DNA of 64,000 nucleotides from Adineta ricciae (taxonomy: Eukaryota > Rotifera > Eurotatoria > Adinetida > Adinetidae). The stretch lies in the NCBI GenBank assembly GCA_905250025.1, contig CAJNOJ010000082.1:1-64000 (forward strand), in the 5' to 3' direction. Shown piece after piece: positions 1-12,613 of the stretch (position 1 is its first letter; each line of letters opens with the position of its first letter). The position numbers were made by a program, and so were the translations under genes. The notes under the pieces are model-generated. The model ran no database searches, was not told where the DNA came from, and saw only the letters and a list, made by a program, of their open reading frames with translations.

Positions 1-1417
1 CAACGTCGGCAAGACATGGAGGATTAATTACAACAGCAAACCATTCAACTCGACAATTTCTACCTGAATCACATTCTTGTTTTGGTCTTTCAAAATGGCA
101 TGATGAAGGTGAGTATTGATTTAATTATTTTGTCAGCCCATTACAAATATTGATCTTCTAATTATCTTTATTTTTGTAGGGGATAGTTCAACAGAAGATA
201 TCTATGCTGATTCTGCTGTGGGCTCAGATTATAGTGAACCACCAGCACATTTAACATTTCATTCAAGTAAAGCAGTTTCGTGTGATTCAGCGATCTCGGG
301 AACATCCTCTCACAAGCAATATTCATCATCTAACTCAGAACAAAATACCACAACGTCTCCAACGTCGTCTTCTCTGCTAATTTCTCCTACCAAGCAGCAT
401 TTTGCAAATCTTTCTCAAATTGATGAATCATCAGAGCAAATACCAAGCACCGACCAATCTCTTTCAAGTTCCTCTAATCAATATCCGACTATCAATTGGA
501 AGCAATTACGTGAAAAACAGCATGGTCAAAGTTTAGATAAAGCCAAAACATTTGTGACAAGCACATTGCCAAGAAAACCTATTGCTCTCCACGCGACGAA
601 ACCAATCAATTTAAACACATCATCACCTATCTCATTGTTAAACTATCATAAACATCAACCGAATTTTCGTAAGCGTATTGAACAATTTAGTACGACAGCA
701 AACAATCGTCCGTCTCGGCCACGAGCTGTTACAACTGATCTCTCTCAAGCATTACAAGCATCGACGACAATGACAAATAGCTCGCTGACCACGGTTTCAG
801 CAATGTCAGCTCGCACACCTTCAGACACGGAATCATTTACATATCCTAATGTATCTGAACTACGTAAAAATTTCGAGCAACAAACTAAGAAAACGATTCC
901 AAAATCAATTGAACTAACTACGATTAGTTCAACAACTCCACCGCCTGAATCGCCTTCATCGTATGCCCCGTCAATCATATCTACCAGTGGCTCTCGTTCA
1001 CCTTCGTCCTCGTCTTCATCGTCTTCTTCAGTATGTAAAAGTCGATGTTCATCATCTTCAAGTCGGTCATCGAATGAAATACGAACGCCATCCATATCTC
1101 CCACGAGTTCACCTCGGCCGAGTTATACAATATCGCGTTTAAATGCGGCATCGATGACCAACGAAGATGTCTTCTTTCCAATTGCTGATTGCAATCTAGT
1201 TATTAAACATAAAGTAACAAATGGACCGAAGAAAATAGGTCATGGTAGTCGACGTCCATCATCTCCACATCCACATGCACATTCAGACAATTCAAACCAA
1301 TTATCGAATTCCATGTATTCGATATCAAGTGGTTATACCGAAGAAGCTCATCTATCAGGTGTATGTAACGAGAATGAGCTTATGGGCGGAAGTACAGACG
1401 ATGCAGTCTATGTATAA
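1..1417 (+). CDS. Ser/Thr-rich disordered protein, C-terminal part (5' end outside window)
   Basis: Two exons are visible. The first runs in from the left edge to 108 (donor GTGAGT) and the second is 180-1417 (acceptor TTTTTGTAG). The reading frame crosses the 71-nt intron without a stop and ends at TAA 1415-1417, giving about 449 residues of a longer protein. The sequence is rich in Ser, Thr, Pro and Gln with no clear globular domain. It has an acidic patch soon after the junction (STEDIYADSAVGSDYSEPP), a short charged stretch (VSELRKNFEQQTKK) and a poly-Ser run. The C-terminus DDAVYV could be a PDZ ligand (hydrophobic at 0 and -2), but that is inference. It looks like the disordered tail of a signalling or scaffold protein whose domains lie upstream. 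I do not recognise the family. Confidence 0.75.
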
Positions 1418-4042
1418 AAAAAAGATCACTTTTTCCTTTTTTTCTCTCTTTTTAGATCCTGTAATAGAGTTTCTATATATATTTTTTTTCTATTTGTCGT
1501 GTACGCACACAGTTTGGATCGTTTTAGCGCATTCTATCGTTCCATTCAAACAGACGTACACAAGATGTGTTTTTCTTCTTCTTCTTCTTCTTTATCTTTT
1601 CTCTGTTGGTTAATATCACCTACGAGTATTCAAATGTTCCTCTCTGTCTCTCTCTCTTTTTCTTCGCTTCTTCCCATCCAATATTTGTGTTCCTTTATCT
1701 TTTGCTCTTTCTCTTCTCTTGTGATTCTTCTCTTTCTTTCTTTTTAGTTCTGTAAATTATTTGATGAGGTTATGTTTGAAATCAAAAAAAGAAAACAGAC
1801 AGAAGCAACTCGCATTGATGAACTCTTATGTAAAAGAAATTCGACATCGAGAGGACACTTTGGCTTCAGGTGGAAGGAGCAAAGAGAATATTGACATTTT
1901 TTGTCATGTGTGAAATTACATCTTAACCTACATTGTGTAAAACATTCGACAAATCATTGAATATGAGCTTGGCGGGAGAAAGACGAAAGAATATACAATG
2001 TTCATATCGACGGTTATTAGAAATGATGATGTAATCATTGATATTTGCCACATTGACAAACAGATTTCTATAGTTTGATGAAAGGAGAAAGAAATGAGAA
2101 TATTTAATCGTTTGAAATTATGACCTAAATAGGTTTTGATATGAATAATTATAATTTCAAATCGACAGTGTGTACACGCATTTTCTTGCTTCTTTTCGAA
2201 TTTGTGTTTATATATCATATGAGTGAATACACCTAATTAGAAAGACAGACAGACAATGCGTTGATGTTCATCTCTAATCCGAGCTGACACTATTGCACAT
2301 GTATACAATTGAAACTTGTCTAGTCGTCATCATAAACACATAGATGAGTGAATGTCCATGCACAGTGGACCAGACTATGTGATGAAGACGAAGAACAAAC
2401 AAACCTCAGAATTAATTGGCAGTAGAGAGAGAGATGAACATATACACACTTTCAAGATTCTCACTCGTGTTCGATGGAGATAGTTAAGGATTTCTTGTAA
2501 AAGTGGTCAAATATTTGTTGGATGTGCCAATGGATAAAGAATCGAATGATGTAACAATCAAAGACGATTTACATCGTTTCTCGTTCTCTTTATTCTTGAA
2601 GAAAGAGAGTAAACTGGATAGGAAAGGATTAGTGTAATGCATTAAACAAAGGTTAAGATTAAAATTCAATTATTCGATTTAAAATCAAATCAATTAATTG
2701 GTAAAAAGAGTTGATCTTTGAAAAATCTCAAATTTAAATCAAGCGAGTCTAGGCCTTGATTACAAATGTTATCTCGAAGATCAAGTTAGAACATCCACCT
2801 TCAACTCTATATATCAATGAGAGGGTAAATTCAAAACGAAATCGAACCCTTTCATTCATACAACAACGCACAATATATTGATATGAGTGATTGATTTATT
2901 TTTCTTGTGATGATGATGACCTTTCACAATTGATGTTCAATGAAGCAGATCTCGCACTTTTTTGCTTTTTCAAACTGTTCATTAAACAATACACTCTCTA
3001 AAGAATGAATAACTAGTTGACGACGACGACTAAAATTGTTATAATTCTTATTTTCTAACATTTCACTGGTGAAAGCAACACCTGGGGTTGATAAGTCGGT
3101 CTGATTTATTGGAAATATTTCTTTTCAAGAGTTTCTATTGCTTTTAAATATATACAAACTAAACGATTGAAAGAACACTTGAATTCATCGAACTGGAAGT
3201 TTTCAGTAAAATATACAATCGAGCGGCTATTGTACGATTGCATCGCATCGTCAGTTATGTGCATTTGATTACTTCAAAACGTTCACGTAACCTTTTCGAA
3301 ACCAGTGACCATCATTCTGTTTGTGATTCTATTGATCTCGCCGATATCTATGAATAATTTATGAATGACTAAATGTCATTCATTCAAATTCTTTCCGGAA
3401 AAGAACTACGTCATGGCCACCGGATTTCACATTGACTCTCATTCCCATATGAACGAATGGCGTTATGACTAGTTGACAAGCACAAACTTAGTACTCTGTT
3501 TTGTGAACTTGGGAATGAAGATGGCTGGAATTTCACTACGCTCTATACTAGAAATTTAATACGAAAAACAAATGGATAATTCTAATACAAATTTAATTCG
3601 CATTTGGCAATGTTCTTAGACAGTCTGATAACATAAAAAGCACATCCCCGTTTTCAACTGCACTGCACGTCAAGTTAACAATCGAGTGAGAAATACAACG
3701 AATAGGCACACGAGAAGAAGAAGAAGAAGAAAAAGGAAACGAAGAATAAGAAGAAGAATACGTGATTTTCTGTTGTTGTTGCTAAGAAATAATTTTCAAA
3801 ACCGTTGTTAGAATTAGCAACTAGGAAAAAGAAAAACAAAACGAGGCCTTTACAGACATATGTATTTGAAAGACCACATATATACAAAGAGAGAAACTTT
3901 TGTGACATTATTGGAAGCAAATGCGAACATGTGATGTAGATTTGAGTATACTATAGCAGCATATCAGAAGATTTCGTGAAGGAATATAATAGTTAGCAAT
4001 GAAATTATCACAGGGTTGTCATCATAAAGTTCAATATCAGTA
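1418..4042. other. Non-coding spacer between convergent genes
   Basis: No supportable gene lies here. Bases 1430-1750 are strongly T/C-rich with TTC runs and probably hold the 3' UTR of the upstream plus-strand gene. Bases 3715-3760 are an A/G-rich (GAAGAAGAA) stretch. The remainder is AT-rich with short open frames of simple composition. The genes on both sides end towards this spacer, so it should contain two 3' UTRs. Confidence 0.6.
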
Positions 4043-7000
4043 TTATTGTTCAACAACAACTAGTTCTTCGTCATCATCTAATGGACGTTCACTGAGTTCT
4101 TTACGAATAGCTTCCATAAGGATCTTTTCATCATTGTGTCGATTAGCTAGTTGGTCTACGTTGGAATGTTGTTGTTTGATAGTGTGCTGCTGTTCAGTGG
4201 TATGCTGTATTTGGGGAGCGGGTGATTTTGCTTGAGCAGGTTGTTGTTGTGTAGATAGTTGCTGAGGTGGTGGTTGTGGTACCACACGAGTTTGCGGCTG
4301 TGAAGGTGCTACTGGTTCGTCGGGTAAAAGTGGTTTGTCAAATCTTAACGGCCGTCGAGCATTTCCATTGGTAGATGGTGCAGGTGGATGCGGCTGTTTC
4401 GGTGGTGATGAACGTCTTTGATTAGCTCGTTCTTGTGCTAATTTTTCAATATCAGTCATTCGGCGATCATCATCGTCGAACAGTTGTTCACGCCGTTTCT
4501 GAGATGGATTTAGAATACCTTGTACTTGCGCTTTATCACGTTCATGACGTTGAGCTAAACGTTCGACTAAATCGTGATCATCGTTGTGTACTACTTTTGG
4601 TACTTGTCTTGGTACAGGTGGTGGACGAGGTACTTCAGTTGGTCGACGTTGAAGAGGCGCAGGTTCATCTCGATATGGTGGCGATGGTTGAGTGGCAGAA
4701 TTTAGCGGAATTTTGTGTCGAGTAGATACACGAGCATATTCCAATGCCTATTTAGGAATCGAGATCAGAAATATACATGTATGTGAATAAGGATAATGGT
4801 CATACTCGTTGAGTAACTGACGGCTCCGGTTGTGGTTTTCGTGTTTCTGATAATGTACGACGAGGAGCATCTGCGAGTATTTTCTTATTCCGAAGTTCGA
4901 TTTGTTGAGCATATTCTTTAGTTTTTGATATTTTATCACTCTAGACAAAAGTAAAGCAATGAAATATAATATTGAGAGATTTGACAAATAAAGATATTAT
5001 ATACTTTTTCTTTGTATTCAGGATTGTCATAATCAAAACCTAGATAACCGCTGCCAAATGCATAATTCTTTTTGAACTGTTCAAAATCACGACCCGTATA
5101 CGGTTTATAGTTTACAGGTTTCTTCACTTGTGTCAGTTTAGATAGATAAGAATCTAATCGGATAAAAAAAAAACAATAATTCAATACCGAAAATCATTTT
5201 TTTTTCATGTGTGTATGTAGATCAAGTTACCCTCCTGTCTTGCTTTAGCACTATAACTGTAATGATCAGTTGATTTATAGCTCGGTGGACTGTAAGCACT
5301 TTGACCAGAGCCTATCGTCGTTTTACCGTAACGACCTATGGACGGATTGACGGTAGGATATGGTACTGATGCCGGTGGTGAACTGCGTCGAGGAGGAGAA
5401 TGAGTTGGTGGTAATGACTAAAGTAAGAAAAGGATGATATTTTTGAGGAAAAGAAATGTTGCATAAAGTAAAATACGGCAAATGAGCTATGCAAGCAGCT
5501 ACCTGCTGCCAACGTCGCTGACAAGGACAATTTATCCAGCGACACTCAATAGGTTTTCGTTTTCGTTTCTGAACTGAACAATGTGTAACAATAATCTGAA
5601 CTACGAAATAGATCATGATGAAGCAAATCTTACTTGATCAATGCTATTCTCTAATTTTCGGATATGTCGATCCAGTGGATCTAAGCCAGAATGGTCTGCA
5701 CCATGATTTTGTTGTTGTTGTTGTTTCATATTTTGTAGATCAAGAAGACGTACATCAATATTCACAGATATTTTATCACCAACTCGAGTAACATGACTAT
5801 CTGTAAAAAGCAAAATAAAATTAGACTAACATTCTTCATGATTATTGGATCAGTTGTATTTACCGAGAGGAATTGATACTGTTGCTGGAAGATTTTCATT
5901 TTGCGTTCGATTTCCTGGATTTAGATTAATAGTTACAGGTAGATTGTTTTGACGCTCAGAATTCGAATAGGTTCCTGTATCGTGGTTCATTGGTTGTACT
6001 TGATCAAAGTTATTATGTGCGCTACAAAAAAGATAACGAATGGATATAGACCAACAAATGTCATTTACTTTTGGTTTCCATTTTGTTCATTTCTTTGATT
6101 ATTGTTAGTACCACCACCGAAAAGATCTTTGCGTTTCGAGTATAGGTTTTCATATTTCTTCGCTGGATAACGATGATAGAAGTTCTCTTTGTTTTTAATC
6201 ATGTCGATGTTTTCTTCGATATAATTAGTATTCGAGGCAGGTGGAAGCGGTGGCCGACGTGCGGGTGGAGACTTTGCGCCTGTTTTAGATTGAGCAGAAG
6301 AAAGTTTACTTCCAGTGCTAGTCCACGCGTTATTTGGAACATATGTGCCTTTTAAGATTTGATCACGTCGATTCGCTGATTCACGTTTCTTTGCATTCTT
6401 TTCTTGAACTTTGGCGTTCGTTCGTTGCAATTCATTCCATACAGCTGAAATAAGAAGAGATTATTTTATTAGCTTATAACAACAAAATGATCCTTCAATC
6501 GAAAAGTTTACCTTGTCGCTTGGAATCTTGATCATCTTGTTGTTCTACATTCTGCTGATTCGACATTGGTTGTCCTTGCGAATGTTGTTGTTGATAAGGG
6601 GTTTGGTCGAATTGATCATCGTTAACATCAGTGAAGAACATGTCTTGATTATTTGAAGGATAATTTGTGTTGAGAAATTCTTCGTCGTAATACTGTTGTT
6701 GTTGATGCGGCTGCTGCTGTTGTTGTTGCTGTTGATTAAACGGTGAGAATGAGTGGTATTCATCATTTTGTTGAGTAGATATGGGAGACTTTTGGTACTG
6801 CTGTTGTGAAGGATATTGTGGCGGTGGCATTCGTGGCTGTTGTGGCATTCTTGGTTGTTGAAATGAGACAGGTGCTGCCGGTGGTTGTGGCATTCTTGTT
6901 TGTGGAAATGGTGGTGGTTGTGAGGGATTCATAGTTTGCTGTTGCTGTGCTGGTGGTGGCATTCTTTGCTGCCGGAATGATGGTGGTCCTGGTGGCATAG

Positions 7001-9668
7001 GTTGATGCTGAGACGCTGCTGGAGGTGGTAATTGAGATGTATGTTGATATTGAGTTGTACCAAACATTTCTTGAAATTCGTTGAATGGATCATTTTCATT
7101 ATCAGGATTGTTATTATTGTTATACGTGGCTTGTCGATTAGGTACAGGTGGAGGTAATTGATGTTGATAAGGATTCATGTTGTTTGGTTGATGTTGTGGC
7201 TGCTGCTGTTGTTGTTGAGCTGGCATGTAAGGTGCACGCTGTGGTGGAGACATTCGTGAATATATATCATCGTAACTTTTATCTGATGGTTCACGTTGCT
7301 GTGGATGCTGTTGTTGTTGTTGCTGCTGCTGCTGCGGCTGCTGCGGCTGCTGCTGTCGTCTTTGCTGTTGCTGTGGTTGATATTGATGATTATTATTATT
7401 ATTCGGTGGCTGTTGCTGTGAAGGGCCGTATCCAGAACGCTGTGGTGGAGACATACGTGAGTAAATGTCATCATAACTTTTATCTCGTTGTTCGGTTTGT
7501 GGCTGTGGTTGCTGTTGATGTTGGGAAGGAGGGTGTTGTCTTGCGTTAGGTACGTAATTCTGACCGAGAGCATTAAGTAACGGTTGTTGGAACATTTGAT
7601 CATTTGCACCATATTGGTTTGAGAAAACTCCTGTACCATTGTCATAAGATGTCGGCATAAATACATCAACGTTATTCATATTTAAGGGGCGTGGCGGTAG
7701 TCGTTGCGGTTGCTGCTGTTGAAGTTGATGAGATGAAGTACTATTTGGAGCAGAGAATATTATATGTTGACGATCGTAGCTTGGCTGATGATCTTTTGGA
7801 TCAAGTGAATCGTAGAGTTCTGCTTCAAGTAAAGCTTCATTAACTGTACGATTAGCTGTATTTGATAATACTAAAAGATGAAACACATCGGATAAATGAT
7901 GTTTATTCAAATACAAATATAAACAAAAGTCGAACGAATTTGCAGAGTGAAAAAGTTCTTCTCGTTGTTACTCACTATATCAACTTATGTTAATGTTTGT
8001 TAGTCTATTCTTTTTCTTCTCTGAGTTTTTTTTGTTCTTATGACGACCAACACGGGCAACCGTCGACACACGAACAATTATCGTTGATACCATTTTAACT
8101 GCACAATTCTCTTTTCAAAGTTGTTTTTCTTACAATCAGGAGAAAACAAAAAAAAGTGGAGAGAAACGCAAGAAAATCAATCAAGTTACTTGACATCAAC
8201 ATTTCTCTCCGTTTACTTTCTTTCTTCGTCATTTATTCCCCTCTCTTTTCGCTCTTATAAATCATACTCAACAGTAATACGTTCGAAGAGTTGCTAATGA
8301 AATCTACTTGAGTTCAGAATCATCCTAGATGCAATATCGAAGACAAGCAATTCAAATCTGACTAAACACATTTTGTTAAATGGCACTTATTCGTACATAA
8401 CCATATGGTTCCCGTCAAACATAAAGACGAAGAGAAAGACATGAAATGCAGATCATGAAAGGTCTCTCTGATGTAAATGCGCACTAAATATAGACTTACG
8501 ATGGTTCGATTGTGATTGAACTGCTGGCCGAATAAGATTTGGTTCGTACGGAACGGAATTTCGCCTATACATAGGCTGTGTTAATTGTTGCTGTTGTTGT
8601 TGTTGAGTAGTCATGGTGTCCAGCTCAGCAAGTAATGGGCCAAGAAGTGGATCTTGACGGGGATCGGCTCTATGAAAAAAGAAACTATCGATTAGCAATG
8701 TCAAAATGAGTCTTTTCTTTTAGTTTTCAATTATCATCAAAGTAAATATAGAAATAAATCGACATCTATTCTCTTGATTTGATTACATCGAAATCAATGA
8801 AGCCTTTTTTCTTTCTATTGAATCGATCTGAATGTGAAATTCTGCTAAATGAAAAAGAATCCCTAAGTATTGTCTTTATTTGTCAGGCGACAGGCGTTTT
8901 CCTTTTTATGAGAAAAATAAAATTATGATGTCAGATTTAATTAGAATTCGACACATTCACACTGATTATTCTTGTCACACCTATATCATGCACGTAACTA
9001 AGTTTCCATCGCGTCAGAAAAAGAGAACAAAGGAAGAAAAACACGAGCGTTCGAAGCTCTAATCAGTAATCTGATCCTGTTTTGAAAACTTAACGAGTAT
9101 GATCTGATTTGATTTACCTTGGTGCATTTGTCAAGGAAAATGGTTTCGACGGATTTTGTAATTGTGTCAATGGCGCAGGTGGTTTCGAATCTTGTAGTAG
9201 TTGTGTAGTTGTTCGATAAGGGAATCTATGACGAGTATGAGCTGCTCCGAGGAGGTCCAATTCAAAATCCAACGAATCTATCAATGTATCGGTTGTCATG
9301 GTTGGAGCAGTTCCTTCAACAAGTGGTGCTGGAACTTCACTGAGACGACTTGGGACGTATCTATTGAAGATTGTTCAACATAATTGAAATCTAATTAGTG
9401 TCACTTACCTGTACATATCTTCTTCTTCTTTATTGTCGAACGACGGTGATTCTAAATAAACTCTCCTTCCGAATAGTCCTGTGAGGTCATCTTCTTTTGT
9501 GCTTGCATCCTGTTTCATTCTGGATTTCAAAGATGACTCTCCTTGAGTAGTTTTCATTTGTTTGGAAAATAAGAATTGGTCTGTATTGAGATCGTCGAGA
9601 GTATTCTCGCCAAAATATCGATTGGCTAAATCCCGATCATCGATAATCATTTTATCAAGTGCAGCCAT
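4043..9668 (-). CDS. Large Gln-rich protein, probable Jhy (juvenile hydrocephalus) homologue
   Basis: Spliced from 12 exons: 9668-9409, 9360-9118, 8669-8500, 7870-6512, 6444-6069, 6021-5864, 5800-5634, a short exon ending at 5503, 5417-5231, 5153-5005, 4940-4806 and 4747-4043 (stop TAA). All phases agree, giving about 1307 aa. The middle is poly-Gln/Pro-rich and disordered. The best-conserved block is near residues 965-1050: YKPYTGRDFEQFKK, then GSGYLGFDYDNPEYKEK, then KTKEYAQQIELRNKK. This tyrosine/glycine block followed by a charged helix resembles the C-terminal region of vertebrate JHY (C11orf63), a protein tied to ependymal cilia. The match is from memory and moderate. The start ATG at 9668 follows an acceptor-like TTTTAG by 22 nt. 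The gene is head-to-head with the zinc transporter. A ciliary role is inference. Confidence 0.5.
5503..5568 (-). other. Short exon with two possible acceptors (66 or 15 nt)
   Basis: Within the Jhy-like gene, the donor after QQ (GTAGCTG) at 5502 is clear, but the acceptor is ambiguous. AG before 5568 (GTTCAGTTCAG) gives a 66-nt exon that adds KRKRKPIECRWINCPCQ before RRWQQ and leaves a 65-nt intron, the usual size here. AG before 5517 (CTTGTCAG) gives a 15-nt microexon encoding only RRWQQ. Both keep the frame. I slightly prefer the longer form from intron length; both could be used. Confidence 0.5.
7236..7484 (-). repeat. Duplicated 16-residue motif in poly-Gln region of the Jhy-like gene
   Basis: The motif DKSYDDIYSRMSPPQR is encoded twice, at 7236-7283 and 7437-7484, with starts 201 nt apart. 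The copies are separated by CAG/CAA-rich DNA encoding long poly-Gln. They are identical in protein sequence but differ at several synonymous bases, so this is an old in-frame duplication. The repeated Tyr/Asp-rich motif may be a short binding motif; no function is known to me. Confidence 0.85.
7871..8499 (-). other. Long intron of the Jhy-like gene
   Basis: A 629-nt intron, about ten times the usual size in this window, bounded by GTAAGT at 8499 and TTTTAG at 7871. It is T/C-rich on the plus strand. I see no exon, repeat or RNA gene inside it. Confidence 0.6.
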
Positions 9669-10160
9669 TTGAATGAATTCGTTTTGATTTCTAAAAGTTA
9701 AAATAAATAGAAAAATAATCACCGAAAGAACTTTTTCGTGGATATTTTTGGCAAAAATCTACTATGTAGAATTACATGTCGCACGATGTTGTTTTTTTCT
9801 ACGAACGACCACTTAACAATACAACATACAAATTTTTATTGATGTCAACGCCATCATATGACCTAATCAATTGCTATGACAACAACCCTTTGTTTCTAAT
9901 CAGAAGAAAATGAACAGTTTTTTCGAATTAATACTGATTTTTCATCGATTCACTAAATTATCGAATTCGAACAAATGGAAAATATATTTCACAGAATTTT
10001 CATGGACACAGAACAATCTCTTTTTCTATATGGTTTATCGAAAGTAACCAATCACAAGCGGGTACATCAATGTTAAGAAAGAATCTATTCTCTTGCTTTT
10101 CTCGATTCATTAGTGTATGAAAATCTATTGACTAGATTAGTGTAACATCACTATTTTCAC
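9669..10160. promoter_or_regulatory. Shared upstream region of two divergent genes
   Basis: A 492-bp interval between the start codons of the Jhy-like gene (minus) and the zinc transporter (plus). It must hold both 5' ends and probably both promoters. I see no convincing TATA box or repeat. The minus-strand acceptor-like TTTTAG at 9691-9692 lies 22 nt before the Jhy-like ATG. Confidence 0.45.
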
Positions 10161-12613
10161 ATGGCTCATCATACACATTCTCATTCACATAGTGAAGGGA
10201 AAGCATCTCTACATGTTTCCAAAACTTGTCGATTAGGAACAGTATTGGGTCTTACAATAGCCTTCTTCTTCGTTGAACTTATTGGTGGATATGTAATGGA
10301 ATCGGTGGCTATTGCAGCAGATGCTATTCACATGCTTAGCGACAGCGGTGCTCTGATTATTGCTATGGTATCCGTACGAGTATGCATCTCAAAGATGTTT
10401 AATTGAATGAAATCTTGTTCATCTCTTCTTTTGTTTCCTCTTCGTAAAGATCGCCAAGCGAAAATCTGCAAAGAACACATTTGGGTAGGAAAGTAAAATG
10501 TAGAGAACAGAAGAGTATTTCTGTCTTTCGATTTGTTTAGTTGGGTGCGAGCACAAGAACTAGGCGCTATGGTTAATTGTATACTACTCATGTCACTTTG
10601 TTTCACAGTTATCGTACAAGCTATTAAACGTATAATCGCACCTGGGGCAATCGAAAAGGAATATTTACGATATTATATTATTATTGGTATCGTTGGTTTA
10701 GTTATTAATCTTATGGCACTAGTGATTCTTCGAGGTTCGCAGTTTGTTTTGCATTTCAGTACACTGTAGGACAAATCAATTGATTTTTCTAGGTGATATG
10801 GCTCATGGCCATTCGCATGGAGGTGGAGGAGGCAAAAAAGCGAAGCATAGAAAGAGCGGCAAGAAAGATGAAGATAGTATTGAGATTGGTGACAGTGAAC
10901 ATCTATGCAGTGATGAACATGCGACAGGTGAAGGACATCATGGGCATTCACATAGTCATGCTGTATCAGATAAAAATGAAGCAACAAATGCTAAACATAA
11001 AAAGAAGACAAGAGGTCCGTAAAAAATAACAAATTTAAATAATAATGTTCTTCCTTTGAACTTCTAGCGGCTGGCGGTGAGCAAATGAATATTCATGGCG
11101 CCTTTCTACATGTACTCAACGATGCTTTGGGTTCACTCGTCGTTATTGTTTCTGGCATTGCTCTACTGTTATGGCCTCATAAGCTTTGGGTTATCTATAT
11201 TGATCCAGTTGCTAGTTTACTTATGATTTCGATGATTGTTATATTTACTATTCCATTGTGTAAGTTTATTTGTATACAGAAAGAGAATCTACACTTTTCT
11301 CAATTTAGTACGTGAATCAGCACTTGTTTTATTGCAAACAGCACCTACACATATTGAAGTAGCCGATCTTCAAAAACGTCTTGTTCAACAAGTAGTTATT
11401 CTCGAATGATGCGTTTTCAGCAAGTAAATATGTCATTTCTCTTGCTTTCAGGTACCTGGTGTTCTTGCGGTACATGAATTTCATGTATGGCAATTAAGTG
11501 GCTCGAAGATTATCGCATCAGCACATATCCGTTGTCATAATCTAAGCGGCTATATGGACATTGCTGAACAAGTAAAAGACTTCTTTCACCAAGAGGGAAT
11601 TCATTCGACAACAATTCAACCCGAATTTATTGATGATGTATGTAATCGACACAGATATCTTAACTGATAAGAATTCTCTTTTATCTTTTCTAGCAAGAGA
11701 TCATTCTCGGCACAGTTGGTGATAAAGAGTGTATTCTCGAATGTCTCAAAGACTGTAGTATGAATACGTGAGTACATTTCCCTCACATAAAAGAAAACTT
11801 CCCACCATTAGTAATATTCATCGAAGAGGTGGGCAATATGTGAGAGAAAAATAAATCGCCCAGGTGAAGTAACACCTATTATGATGACGTTGTGGTTTTT
11901 CGAATAAAATAAAAATATTTTACTCTGATAACTTGTCGAGATAAGAAAGTTATTAAATTTTTTGTGTGATATAAGTACAGATGAGTGTTATTAGCTGAGA
12001 GGTCAATATTACTTTTTATTACTTAAATTTGTAAGCACTCTCATTACAGCTCATTTAATTTCTTACTCAAGGAAATCATGCTTGGAATTAATACTTGCAG
12101 TCGACTCCCTACATGTTTGTCTACAGAGGAAAGAAAACTAGTTTCTCACTCAAATAACTAGTAAATATTGTATGGACGCAGTGGGAAAAGCCGCCAGTCG
12201 GAGAAAATTTATTGTTACTACAACAGAAGAATGACTATTGATGAAATTGCTTTTGACTAAAGAACCAACGAGGATTAGTCTTATGGATCACAATGCAGTC
12301 TGCAAGATTCTATTGGTGTTATCTAGTACAACACGAGTATAGATAGAACCACTTGTTTCTATTATTCTATCGCATACCTCACGCGAATATCGACGTACGA
12401 TTCCTCAGAGTGACTTCATTGAATTGCCTTACATTCATGAACAATCTATTCGATAGACTACAGACGATCTGTATGTTATTTAGATGTTGTGGACAACCGT
12501 CAAGTTACATTAAACAACGACCCAATCGAATCAATGGCAATACTACCGAACCAAGTTCGTTCGATTTGTTTTTCATAAACAGTTTAATTCATCCTATGAA
12601 TATTTCTAGGTGA
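10161..12613 (+). CDS. Zinc transporter, SLC30A1/SLC30A10 (ZnT1/ZnT10) type
   Basis: A cation diffusion facilitator exporting Zn2+ from the cytosol in exchange for protons. Nine exons: 10161-10379, 10450-10484 (35 nt), 10541-10734, 10793-11014, 11068-11259, 11309-11391, 11452-11637, 11694-11767 and 12484-12613. All phases agree, giving 444 aa. The N-terminus is His-rich (MAHHTHSHSHSEG). The metal site residues are His and Asp in TM2 (AADAIHMLSD) and in TM5 (HVLNDALGS), the HD-HD set of zinc-selective members; ZnT10-type manganese transporters have Asn in TM2. The loop between TM4 and TM5 is His-rich (HGHSHGGGGG, GHHGHSHSH), as in ZnT1. The cytosolic domain has VPGVLAVHEFHVWQLSG and GIHSTTIQPEF. 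The final exon continues with CCGQPS after CLKDCS, matching the Cys-rich tail of ZnT1. ZnT1 and ZnT10 paralogues are hard to tell apart here. Confidence 0.93.
11768..12483 (+). other. Unusually long last intron of the zinc transporter
   Basis: A 716-nt intron (donor GTGAGT, acceptor TATTTAG) before the last coding exon; the other introns of this gene are 53-70 nt. The last exon is supported by phase and by the ZnT1-like CCG motif. I see no gene or repeat inside. The length leaves room for an alternative short C-terminus. Confidence 0.65.

Noticed and set aside
2840-2870. Possible tRNA T-arm (GGGTTCGATTTCG on the minus strand)
   Set aside because: The flanking bases do not form the T-stem, and no acceptor, D or anticodon arm fits.
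7148-7549. Val/Ala-rich frame opposite the poly-Gln region
   Set aside because: It is an antisense reading of CAG/CAA repeats inside a real exon, with no splice partners.
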